DNA from: Sulfitobacter sp.
Lineage (GTDB): Bacteria; Pseudomonadota; Alphaproteobacteria; Rhodobacterales; Rhodobacteraceae
NCBI GenBank assembly: GCA_024636395.1
Contig: JAGXHD010000201.1
Location: forward strand, 1-12,252
DNA length: 12,252 bases
Direction: 5' to 3'
The notes below the pieces were generated by a model that searched no databases, had not been told where the DNA came from, and saw only the letters and a program-made list of their open reading frames with translations. This document shows, one piece after another, positions 5,800-12,252 of the stretch. The translations under genes and the position numbers were made by a program. The stretch's first letter is position 1. The number at the start of each line of letters is the position of its first letter.

Positions 5800-8274
5800 T
5801 TAGGCCAGCGTACGGGTCACTTCCTCGCGTGTGAAAATCTCGATTACATCGCCGGGGCGAATATCATCGTAATTCTCGAAGGCCATGCCACATTCCTGAC
5901 CGGACTGAACCTCTGGCACTTCGTCCTTGAAGCGCTTGAGGGTCTTGAGCGTCCCTTCGTGCACCACGACGTTGTCGCGAAGCAGACGCACACCAGCGGA
6001 GCGGCGGGCCACCCCTTCTGTCACCAGACAACCAGCGACTTTGCCCACACCCGTGACCTTGAATACTTCCTTGATACTGGCGTAGCCAATGAAGTTTTCC
6101 TTGATCTCGTTGCTGAGCAGGCCAGAAGCCGCCGCTTTCACATCGTCGACCAGATCGTAGATGACCGAGTAATAGCGGATCTCGACACCTTTCTGGTTGG
6201 CGGTGTTACGTGCGGAGGCATTTGCACGGACATTGAAGCCCATGATCGGCGCGCCTGATGCTTCCGCGAGGCCCACATCCGTCTCCGTGATCGCGCCCAC
6301 GCCTGAGTGGAGCACACGCACGCGCACTTCGTCATTACCGATTTTCGCCATCGCCTGAACGATCGCCTCGGCAGACCCCTGCACATCCGCTTTCACAAGA
6401 ATAGGCAGCTCGGACACACTTTCATCCGCCTTGGCATTCGCCATGAGCTGTTCCAGCGTTGTCGCGGCACCAGCGGCGGCGCGTTTGTCCTTGGCGGCAT
6501 TGGCGCGGTATTCCGCGATCTCGCGCGCCTGCGCTTCCGTTTCCGTGACGTTGAGCACATCGCCCGCTTCAGGGGTACCGTTGAGGCCAAGAACCTCTAC
6601 AGGAACCGACGGACCAGCTTCCTTCACGCGGTTGCCCTGATCGTCGATCAGCGCACGCACTTTGCCCCACTGCTCGCCAACGACGAAGATATCGCCCGTG
6701 CGCAGCGTGCCGTTCTGGATTAGCACAGTCGCTACGGGGCCACGGCCAACGTCCAGCTGCGCTTCGATCACGGCACCCACGGCAGCGCGGTTCGGGTTGG
6801 CTTTCAGCTCAAGGATCTCGGCCTGAAGCGCGATTGCTTCGAGTAGCGAATCGAGGCCCTGACCGGTTACGGCAGAGACTTCTACATCCTGCACGTCACC
6901 TGACATCTTCTCGACGATGACTTCATGCTGCAACAGCGCAGCACGCACGCGGTCTGGATCGGCGGAAGGTTTGTCGATTTTGTTGATCGCCACGATCATC
7001 GGCACTTTCGCCGCTTTCGCGTGGGCGATCGCCTCGATCGTCTGGGGCATCACGGCATCGTCTGCCGCAACCACCAGAACTACGATGTCGGTTACCTGCG
7101 CACCGCGTGAACGCATCGAGGTGAACGCAGCGTGGCCGGGCGTATCGAGGAACGACAATACCTGACCGCTATCGGTCGTGACCTGATAGGCACCGATATG
7201 CTGGGTAATACCGCCAGCTTCGCCCGCAACGACTTTCGCATGACGGATCGCATCAAGAAGCGATGTCTTGCCGTGGTCGACGTGGCCCATGATGGTAATT
7301 ACGGGAGGACGACCGACCAGGTCGGATTCGGCATCGATCTCCAGCTTGATCACATCCTCGACGTCGGCATCGGAGACACGTACGACCTTGTGGCCGAACT
7401 CCTCGATGATCAGCTCTGCGGTGTCTGCATCGATCGTTTCGTTCTGCGTGACCATCAGGCCGCTGTTCATCAAAGCCTTGACCACAGCGCCGGTCTTTTC
7501 AGCCATACGCGCGGCCAGCTCGGAAACCATGATCGCCGGTGGCAGTTGCACATCGCGCACGATTTTTTCGCGCTCGACATTGCCACCCATCGCCTTCGCG
7601 CGGGCGCGGTCCTGCTTGCGCTTCATCTGCGCCATGGAGCGCTGACGCCCACCTTCGCCGCCGCGCAACGCCTGATTTACGGTAAGCTTGCCAGAGCGAC
7701 GGCTGTCGTCTTCCTGGCGGTTCTTCTTGTTGGTCTCCTCGCGGTCGCGCTCCGTCTTGCGGACTGTGGCAGCGGGGAGCGCCTTATTGGGCGCAGCGCG
7801 GGGCTGCCCTGGCTCAGGCGCAGGTGCTGCAGCCGCTTGCGCATCTGCTTCCGCTTCACGCTTGGCGCGCTCTTCTTCCTCGGCTTTCGCCTTGAGGCTT
7901 TCCTCGCGCTCGCGGTCTTCGGCCTCTTTGGCGTCAATTTCTGCGCGGCGGCGCTCGCGGTCTTCGGCGCGGGCGATCTCTTCTGCTTCACGCGCGGCGG
8001 CCTCTTCGACCTCGCGGGATTTCGCAGCCTGAACGGCCTTCAGTCGCCGATCCATTTCGGAATCGGTAATACCTGCAGGGCGCTTGGACGGATCCCCGAC
8101 AGGGCCCGCACCGGGGCCGCTCGGCTTTTGCCCACCGGGCTTTGGAACCACAACGCGCTTACGCTTGGTTTCTACTACGACGTTCTTCGTCCGCCCGTGG
8201 CTAAAGCTCTGCTTTACATTCCCGGGACGTGAGCCACCGAGGCCCAGTGTTTTTCTGCCGTCATTATCGCTCAT
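5800..8274 (-). CDS. infB: Translation initiation factor IF-2
   Basis: IF-2 is the GTPase that places initiator fMet-tRNA on the 30S subunit and promotes subunit joining. The 824-residue product is of usual alphaproteobacterial length. It opens with the IF2-associated segment (GRKTLGLGG, about 6-14), then a basic stretch and a long charged Ala/Glu/Arg-rich region likely to be coiled or extended (about 72-225). The G domain shows G1 GHVDHGKT (330-337), G2 GGITQHIG (354-361), G3 DTPGH (377-381), G4 NKID (431-434) and G5 SAVTG (467-471). Domains II to IV follow, ending with the fMet-tRNA-binding barrel (GQECGMAFENYDDIRPGD). The ATG at 8274 lies 9 bp after the upstream gene's stop, and its likely binding site (AAAGGATAG) overlaps that gene's last codons, indicating coupling. 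It is the last gene of the operon; no rbfA follows. Confidence 0.98.
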   Translation of the reverse strand: MSDNDGRKTLGLGGSRPGNVKQSFSHGRTKNVVVETKRKRVVVPKPGGQKPSGPGAGPVGDPSKRPAGITDSEMDRRLKAVQAAKSREVEEAAAREAEEIARAEDRERRRAEIDAKEAEDREREESLKAKAEEEERAKREAEADAQAAAAPAPEPGQPRAAPNKALPAATVRKTERDREETNKKNRQEDDSRRSGKLTVNQALRGGEGGRQRSMAQMKRKQDRARAKAMGGNVEREKIVRDVQLPPAIMVSELAARMAEKTGAVVKALMNSGLMVTQNETIDADTAELIIEEFGHKVVRVSDADVEDVIKLEIDAESDLVGRPPVITIMGHVDHGKTSLLDAIRHAKVVAGEAGGITQHIGAYQVTTDSGQVLSFLDTPGHAAFTSMRSRGAQVTDIVVLVVAADDAVMPQTIEAIAHAKAAKVPMIVAINKIDKPSADPDRVRAALLQHEVIVEKMSGDVQDVEVSAVTGQGLDSLLEAIALQAEILELKANPNRAAVGAVIEAQLDVGRGPVATVLIQNGTLRTGDIFVVGEQWGKVRALIDDQGNRVKEAGPSVPVEVLGLNGTPEAGDVLNVTETEAQAREIAEYRANAAKDKRAAAGAATTLEQLMANAKADESVSELPILVKADVQGSAEAIVQAMAKIGNDEVRVRVLHSGVGAITETDVGLAEASGAPIMGFNVRANASARNTANQKGVEIRYYSVIYDLVDDVKAAASGLLSNEIKENFIGYASIKEVFKVTGVGKVAGCLVTEGVARRSAGVRLLRDNVVVHEGTLKTLKRFKDEVPEVQSGQECGMAFENYDDIRPGDVIEIFTREEVTRTLA

Positions 8275-8283
8275 CTAGCTCGT

Positions 8284-8904
8284 CTATCCTTTCGGCTGGC
8301 CGTTGCCAGCCTCGTTTTTGCGCACGCCGTTCAGTCTGTGAGCTTCCTCTACAACACGCAGAGTGAGTCCACCAGAGGCGAGCGCCCCATGTATCACAGT
8401 TTGACGTCCGAATGCCAAACCCAATTCATCCGCTGTCAAACACCCGATATAGTGCCCGTAATGCGGCGTACTCAGTTTCGATTTGCCCCGCCCCGATCCA
8501 TCCACAGCCTGGATCAGCACGAGAGCCTCTTCCGTTTGCAGCCAACTTTTGACTTTCTCGTAACCAGCGACAGCTTTTCCTGCCTTACGCTGCATCGAGA
8601 TCAGGTCCACCACGCGGCGGGCCAACTGTTTTTCCACATCATCCACCAGCGAGTCCGGTGTTTTGAGGGGCTGTTTCGCGCTCCGCGAAAACAAACCCTT
8701 CTTGGCCGCAAGTTCCAGAGCGGCACGATCCGCCGAAACCCACATCCCGCGACCGGGCAGCTTGCCCATCACATCGGCCACAACTTGATTCTCCGGTCCC
8801 ACAACAAAACGTATCAACCGGTACTTTGGTTGCACCTCACCTGTGGCGAGGCATTTGCGCTCTGCGCCGCTTTCGCGGTCTTTGGATGCGCCACCGCGTC
8901 CCAT
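8284..8904 (-). CDS. YlxR-family (DUF448) RNA-binding protein with C-terminal L7Ae-like domain
   Basis: A 206-residue protein with two parts. Residues about 15-85 match the YlxR/DUF448 family: ERKCLATGEVQPKYRLIRFV, then GKLPGRGMWVSADR, the conserved GRGxW signature of this RNA-binding fold. Residues about 90-195 resemble the ribosomal L7Ae/L30e fold (RRVVDLISMQRKAGKAVAGYEKV, later ADELGLAFGRQTVIHGAL). In Firmicutes these domains are separate neighbours, ylxR and ylxQ, between nusA and infB; here they are one protein in the same place. In Bacillus YlxR is associated with RNase P RNA; whether this one is cannot be seen. The ATG at 8904 has GGGAG seven bases upstream, partly inside a hairpin over the nusA stop. 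It lies 23 bp after nusA and 9 bp before infB, so it is part of that operon. Confidence 0.9.
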   Translation of the reverse strand: MGRGGASKDRESGAERKCLATGEVQPKYRLIRFVVGPENQVVADVMGKLPGRGMWVSADRAALELAAKKGLFSRSAKQPLKTPDSLVDDVEKQLARRVVDLISMQRKAGKAVAGYEKVKSWLQTEEALVLIQAVDGSGRGKSKLSTPHYGHYIGCLTADELGLAFGRQTVIHGALASGGLTLRVVEEAHRLNGVRKNEAGNGQPKG

Positions 8905-8914
8905 ATCGGCTCTC

Positions 8915-8938
8915 CCGAGGCCTGCGATCAGGCCTCGG
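8915..8938 (-). promoter_or_regulatory. Hairpin over the nusA stop codon and next gene's binding site
   Basis: A perfect 10-bp inverted repeat, CCGAGGCCTG (8915-8924) and CAGGCCTCGG (8929-8938) with a 4-base loop, spans the end of nusA including its TGA. No T tract follows on the minus strand, so it is not an ordinary terminator. Its 3' arm overlaps two bases of the GGGAG binding site (8916-8912) of the RNA-binding gene. Ribosomes finishing nusA would melt it, which suggests translational coupling; mRNA processing or stabilisation is an alternative. Confidence 0.5.
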
Positions 8939-10529
8939 CCGCCTCTTCTGCGTCGGCATCCTGCTCGAGATCCGCAGGATCGACCCAGCCCAGCATAACA
9001 CGGGCCGTCATGATCATGGATTGAGCTTCCTCAAGGGTCATCTCGAAGGGCTCCAGTGTGCCGTCATCCTTGACACGCTCGCCGTTAACGGTGGTCCAGC
9101 CACCCGCCAGCTCCCAATCTGCACAGGTTGCGAAATCTTCCAGCGTTTTCACATCGTCCTTCGCCAGCGCTTCGATCATCTGGGGCGTCAGGCCCTCGAA
9201 ATTGATCAGGCTGTCCTCCGCGCCCAGCGCACGGGCAGCATCAAGTGCGGCCTTGTTCTGCGCTTCCAGCACATCGCGGGCACGGGCCTGCAATTCACCC
9301 GCAGTTGCCTCGTCCACGCCGTCGATGACCAGCAGCTCGTCCAGCTCGACGTAGGCGACCTCTTCAAGGTTGGTGAAGCCTTCGGAAACCAGCAGCTGGG
9401 CAAAGAATTCATCCAGATCGAGGTTGTCCATGAACAGTTTGGTGCGCAGCTCGAATTCGGCCTGACGACGCTCGCTCTCTTGCGCTTCGGTCATGATGTC
9501 GATGTCGAGCCCGGTCAGCTGGCTCGCCAGACGCACGTTCTGGCCACGGCGGCCAATCGCAAGGCTGAGCTGTTCTTCCGGCACGACGACTTCGATCTTG
9601 CCCGCCTCCTCATCCAGAACGACCTTGGACACTTCAGCAGGCTGGAGCGCGTTGACGAGGAACGTGGGCATATCCTCGTTCCATGGAATGATATCAATCT
9701 TCTCACCTTGAAGCTCGTTCACCACCGCCTGCACACGGCTGCCGCGCATACCGACGCAGGCGCCGACAGGATCAATGGAGTTGTCATAGGAAATCACCGC
9801 GATCTTGGCGCGGCTGCCGGGGTCACGGGCCACGGCCTTGATCTCGATGATGCCGTCATAAATCTCCGGCACTTCCATCTTGAAGAGCTCGGCCATGAAC
9901 TCGGGCGCGGTACGGCTGAGGAAAATCTGCGGCCCGCGCTGCTCGCGCCGCACTTCCTTGATGTAGACGCGGATACGGTCATTCGGGCGATACGATTCGC
10001 GGCCGATCTTCTCGTTGCGACGCAGGATCGCTTCGCCCGCGCCCACATCCACGATGACGTTGCCATACTCCTCGCGCTTGACCAGACCATTGATGATCGT
10101 GCCCGCGCGGTCTTTGAACTCTTCGTACTGGCGGTCCCGCTCAGCTTCGCGGACCTTTTGCAAAATAACCTGCTTGGCTGATTGCGCGGCGATCCGGCCC
10201 ATCTCGACGGGAGGAACTTCCTCGGAGAATTCCTGACCCACTTCGGGGTCGGCCATATATTCTTTGGCCTGAGCCACGGTGAACTCGGCTTGGTAGTTCT
10301 CCAGCTCTTCATCCGCAACGACCGTGCGCACACGCGTAAACGTCGCACGACCCGTCTTGCGGTCGATGCTCACACGAATGTCCATTTCGGCGCCGTACCG
10401 CGACTTGGCCGCGCGGGCGAGGGATTCTTCCATCGCTTCGATCACCAGACCGGGATCGATCATCTTTTCACGGGCAACAGCTTCGGCGGTTTGCAACAGC
10501 TCAAGCTGGTTTGCGGATGTAATGGCCAT
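8928..10529 (-). CDS. nusA: Transcription termination/antitermination protein NusA
   Basis: NusA binds RNA polymerase and nascent RNA, stimulating pausing and intrinsic termination, and takes part in rRNA antitermination complexes. The 533-residue product has the long form with a C-terminal extension. In order: the N-terminal polymerase-binding domain (about 1-125), an S1 domain (about 138-205, GNVIVDVGAGEAILRRNEKIG), KH1 (about 240-282, with GMRG at 260-263), KH2 (about 300-350, with GRRG at 326-329), then two helix-hairpin-helix-type acidic repeats (VSEGFTNLEEVA with IDGVDEATAGELQARA, and FEGLTPQMIEALAKDDVKTL) and an acidic tail rich in Ala, Glu and Asp. The ATG at 10529 shares its A with the rimP stop (TAATG), with GAGGGAG upstream, so the two are translationally coupled. 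Confidence 0.98.
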   Translation of the reverse strand: MAITSANQLELLQTAEAVAREKMIDPGLVIEAMEESLARAAKSRYGAEMDIRVSIDRKTGRATFTRVRTVVADEELENYQAEFTVAQAKEYMADPEVGQEFSEEVPPVEMGRIAAQSAKQVILQKVREAERDRQYEEFKDRAGTIINGLVKREEYGNVIVDVGAGEAILRRNEKIGRESYRPNDRIRVYIKEVRREQRGPQIFLSRTAPEFMAELFKMEVPEIYDGIIEIKAVARDPGSRAKIAVISYDNSIDPVGACVGMRGSRVQAVVNELQGEKIDIIPWNEDMPTFLVNALQPAEVSKVVLDEEAGKIEVVVPEEQLSLAIGRRGQNVRLASQLTGLDIDIMTEAQESERRQAEFELRTKLFMDNLDLDEFFAQLLVSEGFTNLEEVAYVELDELLVIDGVDEATAGELQARARDVLEAQNKAALDAARALGAEDSLINFEGLTPQMIEALAKDDVKTLEDFATCADWELAGGWTTVNGERVKDDGTLEPFEMTLEEAQSMIMTARVMLGWVDPADLEQDADAEEAAEA

Positions 10530-11107
10530 TAGTCTTCTCCCTCGTCAGACAGATGCGTCTGGACTTCATCAAATTGTTTCTCATCGATCACGCCCGTCGC
10601 TTTGCGCTGGCGCAGCATTTCCTTGATCAACTCGTCGGTCAGCACGAGCTTGGCATCTGTCAGCCATTCGAATTTAAGGCCCACGGTGCCTTCCTCGATG
10701 TTGATCAGCACTTCGTCGCCCTCGACGCCTGCAAGCTCACCCTTAAAGCGGCGGCGCCCGTCGATAAGATCATCGGTTTCGATCTTGGCCTCGTACCCTT
10801 CGAAATTCGCGAAGTCCTTGAGGCGCGTGAGCGGCCGGTCGATGCCGGGACTGGACACTTCGAGCGCGTACTCGTCCACAATCGGATCTTCCACATCCAG
10901 CACCGCACCGATCGCCGTGCTGATCTGGGCACAATCGTCCACGTCGATGCCACCATCGGGACGATCCGCCATGACTTGCAGCGTTGCATTCTTACCGCTC
11001 ATCAAGCGCACACGCACCAGTTCAAACCCCATGTCCTCGATGACAGGGGTGATGATTTCGGCGAGACGCCGGTCCATGGCTGCTTTTGCGATCAGATCGT
11101 TGTTCAT
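10529..11107 (-). CDS. rimP: Ribosome maturation factor RimP
   Basis: RimP binds the 30S subunit and assists its maturation. The 192-residue product shows the family pattern: an N-terminal alpha/beta domain (MDRRLAEIITPVIEDMGFEL, then LQVMADRP and IDVDDCAQIS), the signature LEVSSPGIDRPL at 82-93, and a C-terminal Sm-like barrel (about 98-170). The frame stays open upstream to an ATG at 11176, but the added 23 codons are encoded by a terminator hairpin and its T tract (11141-11163), so I choose the ATG at 11107, beginning MNNDLIAKAA, which matches the family N-terminus. Its binding site is weak (AGG some ten bases upstream). It is the first gene of the rimP-nusA-infB operon, overlapping nusA by one base. 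The acidic tail (HLSDEGED) is unremarkable. Confidence 0.95.
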   Translation of the reverse strand: MNNDLIAKAAMDRRLAEIITPVIEDMGFELVRVRLMSGKNATLQVMADRPDGGIDVDDCAQISTAIGAVLDVEDPIVDEYALEVSSPGIDRPLTRLKDFANFEGYEAKIETDDLIDGRRRFKGELAGVEGDEVLINIEEGTVGLKFEWLTDAKLVLTDELIKEMLRQRKATGVIDEKQFDEVQTHLSDEGED

Positions 11108-11140
11108 AGGTACATTGCCTGTGGCATTAAGTTCGGGCAC

Positions 11141-11163
11141 AAAAAAACGGGCGCGCGGCCCGT
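11141..11163 (-). terminator. Intrinsic terminator between the solute-binding gene and rimP
   Basis: Read on the minus strand, ACGGGC (11163-11158), loop CGCGC and GCCCGT (11152-11147) form a GC-rich 6-bp stem followed by an uninterrupted run of seven T. It lies 33 bp before the rimP ATG. It can terminate transcripts from the iminopeptidase/solute-binding genes upstream. Because the best rimP promoter candidate (11219-11247) lies upstream of it, it may also act as an attenuator in the rimP leader. Confidence 0.85.
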
Positions 11164-11180
11164 GTATCAGGTTCATTGGA

Positions 11181-11201
11181 TGTTCGGTTTGGACCCGAAC
11201 A
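11181..11201 (-). promoter_or_regulatory. Leader hairpin upstream of the rimP terminator
   Basis: A perfect 7-bp inverted repeat, TGTTCGG (11181-11187) and CCGAACA (11195-11201), with a 7-base loop. On the minus strand its first arm contains GTTCGGG (11200 to 11194), which can alternatively pair with CCCGAAC (11137 to 11131) located just past the terminator T tract. The leader can therefore fold in two mutually exclusive ways. It has no T tract of its own. It is not a tRNA: no acceptor stem or anticodon arm can be drawn around it. Confidence 0.5.
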
Positions 11202-11218
11202 CCGCGCTGTTAGACGAT

Positions 11219-11247
11219 CATATACGCGCGGGGGCCGGGAACATCAA
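11219..11247 (-). promoter_or_regulatory. Candidate promoter of the rimP-nusA-infB operon
   Basis: On the minus strand TTGATG (11247 to 11242), a 17-bp GC-rich spacer and TATATG (11224 to 11219) match the housekeeping consensus at 4 of 6 positions each with ideal spacing. The -35 overlaps the stop codon of the upstream solute-binding gene. A start near 11212 would give a leader of roughly 105 nt containing the 11181-11201 hairpin and the 11141-11163 terminator. Confidence 0.5.
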
Positions 11248-12074
11248 GCCCCCCACCACCGCTGTGGCGCGCGCAGATCGTCAAACACTCCGCGCCCCAA
11301 CGCCAAGGGCATCGCAACACTGCGTGACACGGCCTGACCGTCCCATACAGCAATATCACCCAGCCCCATAAGCGCGCTTGCATCCGCCACATCTGCACCG
11401 TCCACGAGATACTCCGCCACCGCCTGCGCGCGCACGGACGCGGACGGGATCGAAACCAACTCGACCCGGTCAAACCACCCCGCCTGACCGTCCTTCCAAT
11501 GCCCGCGAACGCGCTCTGCCAGCAGCTGCTGGCCAGGCGCGAAATGCGTGATGTGGTAGAGGCCAGTGCCGATCCCCGCTTCGGGCGCATGCGCCGGACG
11601 GATAATGTGCGCCGGGGTGGCAAGTCTGAAGGGCAAGGCAGAATCCGGAGTATGTAGGGTGATCCGGATTTGGTCGGGTGTGACGGTGTCTATATCGCCC
11701 AGTGCCGCGAGGCTCTGCGCTACATCACGGGCAGTAAAGGGCATTCCATCATGAAAAGCCACGCCTTTGCGTAGATCAAACGTCCAGACACGGGCATCAC
11801 TGCTGCTGGTCCAATCCGTCGCCAGCTCCCCGCGCAGAGTTCCATCGGCGGCCACTTCCATCAGGGTTTCGTAGATCAGCCCCACTTTCGCAACCTGCAT
11901 GAATAATCCGTCGCCTTTGGTCCAATCATCACTGCGCGATGCCCCTGACAGCGCAAGTCTTAGCTTTCCGCCGCGCTTTGGCAAAGCCCCCGCACTCAAT
12001 CCAGTTGCGGCAAGCAAGGCCGCCGCAGCACCGCTGGCAAATAATGCGCGTCGGTCAAGGCGCTGGCGGCTCAT
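11244..12074 (-). CDS. Short Tat-exported family-5 (peptide/nickel-type) solute-binding protein
   Basis: The 276-residue product resembles the periplasmic binding subunit of peptide/nickel ABC importers (SBP_bac_5). The N-terminus DRRALFASGAAAALLAATG carries twin arginines and a hydrophobic stretch, suggesting Tat export. Then come GGKLRLALSG, YETLMEVAADGTLRGELATD, WTFDLRKGVAFHDGMPFTARDV and GTGLYHITHFAPGQQLLAER, all in family order. The chain ends at FDDLRAPQRWWGA, about where full proteins (around 500 residues) continue into the C-terminal lobe. That lobe is missing, and the 136 bp up to rimP has no room for it, so this is a deletion or a natural short form, not a simple frameshift. No permease or ATPase gene is visible nearby. 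Its ATG overlaps the iminopeptidase stop (ATGA), implying coupling. Transport function is doubtful; it could be a binding or sensing protein or a decaying gene. Confidence 0.75.
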   Translation of the reverse strand: MSRQRLDRRALFASGAAAALLAATGLSAGALPKRGGKLRLALSGASRSDDWTKGDGLFMQVAKVGLIYETLMEVAADGTLRGELATDWTSSSDARVWTFDLRKGVAFHDGMPFTARDVAQSLAALGDIDTVTPDQIRITLHTPDSALPFRLATPAHIIRPAHAPEAGIGTGLYHITHFAPGQQLLAERVRGHWKDGQAGWFDRVELVSIPSASVRAQAVAEYLVDGADVADASALMGLGDIAVWDGQAVSRSVAMPLALGRGVFDDLRAPQRWWGA

Positions 12075-12252
12075 GTCGCGGCGATCCTGTCCATGGCGCG
12101 CACCAGCTCGGCGCTGATCCCCGGCTCGCTCAGGGCATGGCCCGCGTTGCGCACCATCTTCAACTCAGCACGCGGCCACACTTTTGCGATGCTGTAGGCG
12201 CTGGCGGGCGGGCAGATCATGTCATACCGCCCCTGTACGATCACACCAGGAA
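12071..12252 (-). CDS. pip: Proline iminopeptidase, C-terminal part (cut by window edge)
   Basis: The last 59 codons of a gene whose start lies beyond the window. Proline iminopeptidase (peptidase family S33, alpha/beta hydrolase) removes N-terminal proline from peptides. The visible part has GRYDMICPP with the catalytic Asp, and 28 residues later AGHALSEPGI with the catalytic His; that Asp-His distance equals the one in the well-studied Serratia enzyme. The pattern PGVIVQGRYDMICPP and the ending ELVRAMDRIAAT are typical of this family. The nucleophile serine is outside the window. The stop codon overlaps the start of the solute-binding gene by 4 bp (ATGA), so the two are one transcript. Gene identity is fairly secure despite the short fragment; haloalkane dehalogenase-like hydrolases are less likely. 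Confidence 0.88.
   Translation of the reverse strand, partial: PGVIVQGRYDMICPPASAYSIAKVWPRAELKMVRNAGHALSEPGISAELVRAMDRIAAT

Noticed and set aside
7800..8070. Repetitive-looking GC-rich tract in infB
   Set aside because: It encodes the Ala/Glu/Arg-rich charged region of IF-2 using few codons; protein-level low complexity, not a DNA repeat element.
7132..8232. 366-codon plus-strand frame opposite infB
   Set aside because: Mirror of the charged repetitive IF-2 N-terminal region and G domain; its composition follows from the infB codons.
8826..10181. 451-codon plus-strand frame opposite nusA and the start of the RNA-binding gene
   Set aside because: Long, but it crosses the boundary of two clearly coding minus-strand genes and shows no domain; a shadow frame.
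11161..11247. Possible tRNA upstream of rimP, as metY is in E. coli
   Set aside because: The 7-bp hairpin with a 7-base loop hinted at a T arm, but its loop lacks the TTC/RA pattern and no acceptor, D or anticodon arm can be paired around it.
11210..11623. 137-codon minus-strand frame overlapping the solute-binding gene as a possible continuation of it
   Set aside because: The peptide is Arg/Ser/Trp-rich shadow sequence and does not resemble the missing C-terminal lobe, so it does not support a frameshift.

Overview
The window is chromosomal core DNA from an alphaproteobacterium, most likely a member of the Rhodobacterales (Roseobacter group). I base this on the high-GC coding style, the order secA / peptidyl-prolyl isomerase / argJ / mutT, the order rimP / nusA / ylxR-type RNA-binding gene / infB with no rbfA after infB, and protein sequences that read as Rhodobacteraceae-like. 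This placement comes from recognition, not from a search. There is no sign of a mobile element, prophage, CRISPR array or integrated island.

Layout from left to right. At 76-99 a hairpin ends the minus-strand secA gene (110-2809). A 176-bp divergent intergenic region (2810-2985) holds a plausible secA promoter. Rightward from it run an exported parvulin-type isomerase (2986-3840), argJ (3849-5075) and a mutT-type Nudix gene (5072-5470), closely packed as one operon. After a 122-bp AT-rich gap with nested inverted repeats comes a 43-codon ORF with a strong ribosome binding site (5593-5724), too short for ordinary ORF calling. A perfect hairpin with A and T tracts on its two sides (5743-5778) separates this convergent unit from infB and can terminate both strands. 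Leftward from about 11.2 kb runs rimP (10529-11107), nusA (8928-10529), a YlxR plus L7Ae-like RNA-binding gene (8284-8904) and infB (5800-8274). At the right edge, also on the minus strand, lie the 3' end of a proline iminopeptidase gene (12071-12252, cut by the window) and, overlapping it by 4 bp, a gene for an unusually short Tat-exported family-5 solute-binding protein (11244-12074).

The left half combines protein export (SecA), a periplasmic folding factor, arginine biosynthesis and nucleotide-pool or repair housekeeping. The right half is the classic transcription/translation operon: ribosome maturation (RimP), transcription elongation and termination (NusA), an RNA-binding protein and initiation factor IF-2. 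No gene-free stretch exceeds 300 bases; the longest are 2810-2985, 11108-11243 and 5471-5592, and each carries regulatory-looking structure.

I do not see a large unknown system. The parts most worth a second look are (i) the rimP-nusA-infB leader, where a promoter candidate is followed by a hairpin and then an intrinsic terminator just before rimP, suggesting attenuation, possibly by NusA itself; (ii) the 43-aa ORF with its structured leader; (iii) the half-length solute-binding protein coupled to the iminopeptidase gene; and (iv) a hairpin spanning the nusA stop codon and touching the next gene's ribosome binding site.
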